The notes below the pieces were generated by a model. The model did no database searches and had not been told where the DNA came from. It worked only from the letters and a program-made list of their open reading frames with translations. This document shows positions 59,248 to 64,000 of a stretch of DNA of 64,000 nucleotides, in pieces. The stretch is from Aquabacter sp. L1I39 (lineage in GTDB: Bacteria > Pseudomonadota > Alphaproteobacteria > Rhizobiales > Xanthobacteraceae): positions 1,203,388 through 1,267,387 of the forward strand of contig NZ_CP072392.1 of the NCBI RefSeq assembly GCF_017742835.1, read 5' to 3'. Made by a program: the position numbers and the translations under genes. Position 1 is the stretch's first letter; each line of letters opens with the position of its first letter.

Positions 59248-60765
59248 ATGACGACCCACCCCTCCCCCCGGCACCACCCCTTCTGGACCGATGTGGCGCG
59301 CCTGGTGCAGATCGAGACCCGTGCCTTCATCGACGGTGATTATGTGCCGGCCGCGGATGGGCGCACCTTCGCCTGCATCAATCCGGCCACCGGCGCCGTG
59401 CTCGGTGCCGTCGCCGCATGCAGCATCCAGGATGTGGACCGCGCCGCCGCCGCCGCCCGGCGGAGCTTCGAGAGCGGGCGCTGGTCGCGATGCGACCCGG
59501 CGGTGCGCCGGCGAACTCTGATCCGGCTCGCGGATCTCATCGAAGAACATCGCGACACCCTCGCGATCCTGGAAACGTTGGACACCGGAAAGCTGATCCG
59601 TGATTCCGCAACGCTGGACATTCCGGGTTCGGCCGATGTGTTCCGCTTCTTCGGCGAAGCGTGCGACAAACTCCTCGACGAGGCCGTTCCGGTGGGCACC
59701 GGCGCCCTGGCGACCATCACGCGCGAGCCGGTCGGGGTTGTCGGCGCAGTGGTGCCCTGGAACTTCCCGCTCAAGATGGCCGCTTGGAAATGTGCACCCG
59801 CACTTGCCGCCGGCAACAGCGTCATTCTCAAGCCGGCGGAGCAGTCCCCGCTCACGGCCCTTTACCTCGCGGGCCTTGCGGCGGAAGCGGGCATTCCCCG
59901 CGGCGTCTTCAACGTGCTCCCGGGCTTCGGCCCCGATGCGGGCGCCCCCATCGGCCTGCATCCGGATATTGACTGCGTCGGCTTCACGGGCTCGACCGAA
60001 GTGGGCAAGCTGTTCCTCGGCTATGCCGGCAGGTCGAACATGAAGCGGGTCTGGCTGGAATGCGGCGGCAAGAGCGCCTTCATTGTCTTTCCCGATGCGC
60101 GCGACCTGAAGGCCGCCGCGCAGGCCGCTGCCGCCGGCATCTTCTTCAACCAGGGTGAGATCTGCTCGGCCACTTCGCGCCTGTTTGTCCATGAGGACAT
60201 TCGCGCGGACTTCACGGCGCTGCTGCTGGAGGCCGCCCGCGCCTACATGCCGGGCGACCCGCTCGACCTTGCCTCCGGCATGGGCGCCATGGTCAGCGCT
60301 GAGCAAACGCAGCGCGTCTTGTCCTATATCGAGACCGGCAAGAGCGAGGCGAACCTGCTGTGCGGCGGCGGCCGGGTGCTGGCGGAAAGCGGGGGCAGCT
60401 TCATCGCGCCCACCATCTTCGCCGATGTGGATCCGCGCGCGGTGATCGCCACCGAGGAAATCTTCGGCCCGGTCCTGTCCATCATCCCCTTCCGCAATGA
60501 GGCCGAGGTGGTCAGCCTTGCGAACGCCTCCATTTATGGCCTCGGGGCGTCCGTCTGGACCTCGTGTCTCGACCGCGCGGTGCGCCTGTCCCGCGCCCTC
60601 CATGTGGGCAGCGTGAGCGTGAACGCGGTTGACCATGTGGACCTGCGCACGCCCTTCGGCGGGGTGAAGCAGTCCGGCAATGGGCGCGATCTCTCGCTGC
60701 ACGCCTTCGAGAAATATCTCGACCTCAAGACCACCTGGATTTCCATCGGGGAGGCGGCTGCGTGA
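59248..60765 (+). CDS. Aldehyde dehydrogenase (PuuC/betaine-aldehyde type)
   Basis: NAD(P)-dependent aldehyde dehydrogenase of 505 residues, starting at the ATG preceded by GGAG; the longer upstream frame lies inside the oxidase gene. PWNFPLKMAAWKCAPALAAGNSVILKP is the cofactor site, GFTGSTEVGK the glycine loop, and LECGGKSAFIVF carries the general-base glutamate. The catalytic cysteine is in FFNQGEICSATSRL, and EEIFGPVLSIIPF and FGGVKQSGNGRD follow. Together with the preceding oxidase it would convert an amine through an aldehyde to a carboxylate. The start lies 23 bases after the oxidase stop. Confidence 0.92.
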   Translation: MTTHPSPRHHPFWTDVARLVQIETRAFIDGDYVPAADGRTFACINPATGAVLGAVAACSIQDVDRAAAAARRSFESGRWSRCDPAVRRRTLIRLADLIEEHRDTLAILETLDTGKLIRDSATLDIPGSADVFRFFGEACDKLLDEAVPVGTGALATITREPVGVVGAVVPWNFPLKMAAWKCAPALAAGNSVILKPAEQSPLTALYLAGLAAEAGIPRGVFNVLPGFGPDAGAPIGLHPDIDCVGFTGSTEVGKLFLGYAGRSNMKRVWLECGGKSAFIVFPDARDLKAAAQAAAAGIFFNQGEICSATSRLFVHEDIRADFTALLLEAARAYMPGDPLDLASGMGAMVSAEQTQRVLSYIETGKSEANLLCGGGRVLAESGGSFIAPTIFADVDPRAVIATEEIFGPVLSIIPFRNEAEVVSLANASIYGLGASVWTSCLDRAVRLSRALHVGSVSVNAVDHVDLRTPFGGVKQSGNGRDLSLHAFEKYLDLKTTWISIGEAAA

Positions 60766-61235
60766 TGACCGCACCAAGCATGCCAGTTCTGCGCACCGCG
60801 ACCGCCGCGGACCTGCCCGCCATCGCCCGGATGAACCGCGCGCTCATCGAGGACGAGGGCCATCGCAACCCCATGACCCTCGACCAGTTGGAGGCGCGCG
60901 CGCAGGGCTTCCTCGACAGCCCCGACTGGCATGTGGACCTGATCGAGCAGGACGGCCGCCTGGCCGGATACGCCACTTGGCGCTGGGAGAGCGACATCGC
61001 CGAGCCCTCCGGCCAGCGCATCTATCTGCGCCAGTTCTTCATCGCCCGCGAGGCGCGGGGCGCGGGCCTGGGTCGGCGGGCCTTCACCCTCCTGATGCAC
61101 GAGCGCTTCCCGCCGGGCGCGCGCATTCTGCTGGAAGTGCTGCACAGCAATCCCACCGGCCAGGCATTCTGGGCGCGCATGGGCTTTGAGCCCTATGCCG
61201 TCCATCTGGAACGCCGTGCCGCCCCGACCGTCTGA
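60765..61235 (+). CDS. GNAT acetyltransferase, stand-alone paralogue of the regulator's C-terminal domain
   Basis: Acetyltransferase of 156 residues whose ATG shares a base with the aldehyde dehydrogenase stop. Motifs: IARMNRALIEDEGHRNPMTLDQLEAR, IYLRQFFIAREARGAGLGRRAF (acetyl-CoA loop RxxGxG), and LHSNPTGQAFWARMGFEPY. The same blocks in the same order appear in the GntR fusion (MNRELADDEGHRNPMTIEQMEARF, FLRQFYIVRHYRRDGLGQAAF, NNPGGRVFWLRVGF). It probably acetylates a pathway intermediate or its amine; the substrate is unknown. Confidence 0.86.
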   Translation: MTAPSMPVLRTATAADLPAIARMNRALIEDEGHRNPMTLDQLEARAQGFLDSPDWHVDLIEQDGRLAGYATWRWESDIAEPSGQRIYLRQFFIAREARGAGLGRRAFTLLMHERFPPGARILLEVLHSNPTGQAFWARMGFEPYAVHLERRAAPTV

Positions 61236-61263
61236 GACCCCATCGATCACGAGGAAAATCCCG

Positions 61264-62754
61264 ATGAGCGCACCCGTCACCGACGCCACCCGCATCGGAC
61301 GCGCAAGCGGCGCCAAGGCGCCGGAATTCCAGGAATTGTACGATTTCGACGCGGCCGCCCTGACGCTGACCAGCGCCGTCTTCCCCTATGACAGCAAGAT
61401 CCACCGCGCCCATGTGGTCATGCTGGCCGAGCAGGCGATCCTGTCCGCCGACGAGGCCAGCCGCATCCTGCGCGGCCTGGCCCTGGCGGACGCACGGGCC
61501 GAGGACGATCCCGCCCTGCGGACCTATCTGCCCTATGAGGCCGCGTTGAAGCGCGAGATCGGCTCGGTGGCGGGCAAGATGCATATCGGCCGCAGCCGCA
61601 ACGACTTGGCCAATGCGGGCAAGCGGATGTTCCTGCGGGACCAGCTGCTGCGGACCATCGCAGCGGTCATCGGGCTGCGCGAAGCCGTGGTCGAGAAGGC
61701 GGCGGACCACCTCCACACGGTCATGGTGGTCTATACCCAGCGCAAGGAAGCTCAGCCCATCACGCTCGGCCACTATCTGATGGCCATCAGCGAAAACCTG
61801 GGCAAGGCCCTCGACCGGTTCCGCGAGCTCTATCCGCGCGTCAACCAGTGCCCGCTCGGCGCGGCCGCCACCGCCGGAACGGGCTGGCCGCTCGATCGCG
61901 AGCGTACGGCGGCGCTCCTGGGCTTTGACGGGCTGGTGGTGAACAGCATCGAGGGCGTTGCCGGTTGGGACCATGTGGCGGAGTTCGCCTTCGACAACGC
62001 GCTCTTCCTCAGCGCCCTGAGCCGCCTCGCCTCGGAGATCCAGCTCTGGAGCAGCGACGAATACCAGATGGCGGAGCTGGATGCCTCCTTCGCCGGCACC
62101 AGCAGCATCATGCCGCAGAAGAAGAATCCGGATTCCCTGGAGCGCAGCCGCAAGGCGGCGTTCGCGGCCATGGGGCCGCTGGTCGGCATCCTCACCTCAC
62201 TGAACGGCATCGAATATCAATACAGCGCCGCCCGCGTGGAACTGGAGCCGCGCTCCATCGACGCCATGATCGCCGCCACCCATGCCATGACCGGCGTGGT
62301 GCGCACCCTGCATCCCAACAAGGCGCAGATGCTGCGCTATGCGGCGGAAAACTACGCCACCATGACGGACCTGACCGACATGCTGGTGCGCCGCGTGGGC
62401 ATCGACTACCGGGAGGCCCACGAGATCGTGGCCCGGGTGGTGATGAGCGCCATCGAGCGAGGCATCAAGGCGAACCATATCGGGCTCGACTTGGTCCAGG
62501 AGGCCGCCATCGCCCAGACCGGCCAGCCCATCGCGGTGGGGGCGCAGGACATCGCCGACGCCCTCGACCCGGTGCAGAACGTGGCGCGCCGCAAGGGCAA
62601 GGGCATGCCGGCGCCGGACTCCGTAAAGGCCGCCATTGACGAGGCGCGCCTCGCCCTTGACGCCGACCGCTCCTGGCTGGACCGGACCACCCAGCGGCTC
62701 GCCACGGCGGACGCCCAGCTCGCCGCCGCGGTCGCGGCCAATTGCGGCGGCTGA
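61264..62754 (+). CDS. Argininosuccinate lyase-like C-N lyase (aspartase/fumarase superfamily)
   Basis: Lyase of 496 residues from the ATG after GAGGAAAA. The superfamily signature is TSSIMPQKKNPD (280-290), with the catalytic serine in the SS pair; the ASL-type substrate motif is GRSRND (109-114), and LGAAATAGTGWPLDRE replaces the usual LPLGSGALAG-type stretch. It is longer than ordinary ArgH (about 460), and an arg gene context is absent. In this operon an N-substituted aspartate is a likelier substrate than argininosuccinate, giving fumarate and an amine. Genuine ArgH cannot be excluded. Confidence 0.82.
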   Translation: MSAPVTDATRIGRASGAKAPEFQELYDFDAAALTLTSAVFPYDSKIHRAHVVMLAEQAILSADEASRILRGLALADARAEDDPALRTYLPYEAALKREIGSVAGKMHIGRSRNDLANAGKRMFLRDQLLRTIAAVIGLREAVVEKAADHLHTVMVVYTQRKEAQPITLGHYLMAISENLGKALDRFRELYPRVNQCPLGAAATAGTGWPLDRERTAALLGFDGLVVNSIEGVAGWDHVAEFAFDNALFLSALSRLASEIQLWSSDEYQMAELDASFAGTSSIMPQKKNPDSLERSRKAAFAAMGPLVGILTSLNGIEYQYSAARVELEPRSIDAMIAATHAMTGVVRTLHPNKAQMLRYAAENYATMTDLTDMLVRRVGIDYREAHEIVARVVMSAIERGIKANHIGLDLVQEAAIAQTGQPIAVGAQDIADALDPVQNVARRKGKGMPAPDSVKAAIDEARLALDADRSWLDRTTQRLATADAQLAAAVAANCGG

Positions 62755-62812
62755 AGCCGCCCCGCCACAGCAATCAAACGTCCGCGGATGGCTCAAAAAA
62801 GAGGGGACAGCC

Positions 62813-63670
62813 ATGACGAAGACCCGTTTGTTCTGCCTGACCATATGGATGACCACCGCCGTCGCCGGCACGGCCTGGGCCCAGCAGATCCCGGTGCCGG
62901 CGAGTCTTAAGGAAAAGGGAGAGCTGCGGGTGGGCGTCAAATGCGACAGCCCTCCCGCAGGTTTCCTCGACGAGAAGGGCAACCCGGCCGGCATCGACGT
63001 GGACATGGCGCGCCACATGGCCGAGCGCGCCTTCGGCGACCCCGGCAAGGCGGTCTTCACCTGCGTCACCGCTGCGACCCGCGTCCAGATGCTTGCCTCC
63101 GGCAAGGTGGACGTGCTGTTCGCCACCATGGGGGTCACCGAGGAGCGCAAGCAGACGGTGGACTTCGCCACCTCCACCAATTGGGGTGCCTCCGGCATCC
63201 TGGTGCGGGCCGGCGAGGACGTCCGCAGCCTTGATGACCTCAAGGGCAAGACCTTGCTGACCAACAAGGGCGCCTGGCAGGTGGGCTTCCTTGAGAAGAA
63301 CTATCCCCAGATCAAGCTCGTCAAGTATGACAACATCGCCGACGCCATCCAGTCCCTGCGCCAGGGCCGGGGCGATGGGGTGACGCAGGACAGCCACGTT
63401 CTGGTGGTGGCCGCCAGCAAGGATCCTCGCCTGAAGGTGTCTGACGTGGTGTTCCAGATCGGCTGGTCCGCACCCGCCGTCCGGCGCGGCGACACCGCCA
63501 TGCGCGAATTCATCAGCGCCATGGTGAGCCAGGCCAAGACCGACGGCACCTACCGTGCCGCCGTCGAGCGCTATGCCGGGGAAGCCGACCTGGAGGAGCG
63601 CCTCCACAGCTACACGACCTTGCCGCCGGATGGGTCCTCCGACCAGAACAGCGTGCTTCCGCCCCCTTGA
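62813..63670 (+). CDS. Amino-acid ABC transporter substrate-binding protein
   Basis: Type II periplasmic binding protein (SBP_bac_3) of 285 residues from the ATG after AGAGGGG. The signal peptide ends near AWAQQIPVPASL (about residue 22). Then KEKGELRVGVKCDSPPAGFLDEKGNPAGIDVDMARHMAERAF, the ATMGVTEERKQTVDFA hinge and LLTNKGAWQVGFLEKNYP. Glutamate/aspartate- or polar-amino-acid-type import is likely. It follows the lyase by 58 bases and precedes the permease. Confidence 0.9.
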   Translation: MTKTRLFCLTIWMTTAVAGTAWAQQIPVPASLKEKGELRVGVKCDSPPAGFLDEKGNPAGIDVDMARHMAERAFGDPGKAVFTCVTAATRVQMLASGKVDVLFATMGVTEERKQTVDFATSTNWGASGILVRAGEDVRSLDDLKGKTLLTNKGAWQVGFLEKNYPQIKLVKYDNIADAIQSLRQGRGDGVTQDSHVLVVAASKDPRLKVSDVVFQIGWSAPAVRRGDTAMREFISAMVSQAKTDGTYRAAVERYAGEADLEERLHSYTTLPPDGSSDQNSVLPPP

Positions 63671-63767
63671 GCCGGGTTCCCCCTGCGGACGGCCTCGGCG
63701 CCGTCCCTCGTCCTGTGCGGGTGGCCCTCGACGCCTTCCCGCCGCCCCTCACAGGGACCCCTGCGCC

Positions 63768-64000
63768 ATGATGAGTTCGCCATTCGACTGGAGCTATCTC
63801 TGGTCCATCTCACCCCTCTTCCTGAAGGGCCTGGAGATGACCGTCTTCCTTGCGGTCGTCTGCAATGGGCTCGCCGTGGTCCTGGCCTATGTCCTGGCTG
63901 CGGCGCTGCATTTCCGCATCAAGGTGGTGCAGGACATCATCCGGTTCTATGTCTCCTTCATCCGCAACACGCCGTTGCTGGTTCAGATCTTCTTCTTTTA
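63768..64000 (+). CDS. Amino-acid ABC transporter permease (3' truncated by window)
   Basis: Starts with two adjacent ATGs (63768, 63771) and reads WSYLWSISPLFLKGLEMTVFLAVVCNGLAVVLAYVLA, the first helix of a HisM/GlnP-type permease. FIRNTPLLVQIFFF is the conserved RxTPLLVQxFF motif. The rest is outside the window. It pairs with the binding protein just upstream; a second permease and ATPase presumably follow. Confidence 0.9.
   Translation, partial: MMSSPFDWSYLWSISPLFLKGLEMTVFLAVVCNGLAVVLAYVLAAALHFRIKVVQDIIRFYVSFIRNTPLLVQIFFF

Noticed and set aside
1..64000. CRISPR arrays, tRNA or rRNA genes, prophage
   Set aside because: No regularly spaced repeats, tRNA cloverleaf-like sequence, rRNA signature or phage structural genes were noticed on either strand.

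Overview
The window is GC-rich (roughly two thirds G+C by eye) with dense, often 4-bp-overlapping operons. It carries ABC and TRAP solute uptake, RR-type (Tat-like) leaders, and AraC, GntR, XRE-cupin and Lrp regulators. This suits a metabolically versatile alphaproteobacterium, probably of the Hyphomicrobiales. That placement is an inference from gene style, since no rRNA or core marker is present. No rRNA, tRNA or CRISPR array was seen.

Region 1 (1-15743) handles siderophore iron. A fused FhuB-type permease (cut by the window edge), FhuF ferric reductase, a cyclic-peptide/siderophore exporter and FhuC form one tightly overlapping operon. After a haloacid-dehalogenase-like HAD gene and a scar of two dead gene fragments, an AraC regulator is divergent from a second set: TonB-dependent receptor, FhuC, FhuD, fused FhuB, a DUF2218-SIP siderophore-interacting reductase and an ABC exporter.

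Region 2 (15744-29430) starts at an IS3-type remnant. It holds a branched-chain-type ABC importer (livF, binding protein, livH, livM, livG) overlapping hyuA-hyuB (ATP-dependent hydantoinase/oxoprolinase), then a sarcosine/dimethylglycine dehydrogenase-type flavoprotein, an XRE-cupin regulator and a PLP-dependent 3-hydroxyaspartate/D-threonine aldolase. Together they suggest uptake and breakdown of a hydantoin or N-methylated amide to glycine-type products.

Region 3 (29431-46007) is an amino-acid, largely D-amino-acid, island with decay. It has a TRAP transporter whose small subunit is frameshifted, a dadA pseudogene interrupted by a palindromic repeat, an N-acyl-D-amino-acid deacylase-type amidohydrolase coupled to a COG0523 GTPase, four DJ-1/PfpI-fold proteins (two free, two GlxA-type AraC regulators), an Lrp regulator, leucine dehydrogenase, an orphan Leu/Ile/Val-type binding protein, an intact D-amino acid dehydrogenase, a second IS3-type remnant and a gamma-resorcylate-decarboxylase-like metalloenzyme.

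Region 4 (46008-56574) has a one-gene sulfatase, then a convergent 2-aminoethylphosphonate operon: binding protein, ATPase, fused permease, FAD oxidase, phosphonatase PhnX and a PbfA-type class III PLP lyase. A degraded HNH-endonuclease gene lies upstream of it.

Region 5 (56575-64000) is the most unusual. A GntR/FCD regulator fused to a GNAT acetyltransferase domain is divergent from an operon of FAD oxidase, aldehyde dehydrogenase, a stand-alone GNAT clearly related to the regulator's own C-terminal domain, an argininosuccinate-lyase-like C-N lyase, and an amino-acid ABC importer that runs off the window. It looks like an uncharacterised catabolic pathway for an N-substituted amino acid or amine whose regulator has captured a copy of a pathway enzyme.
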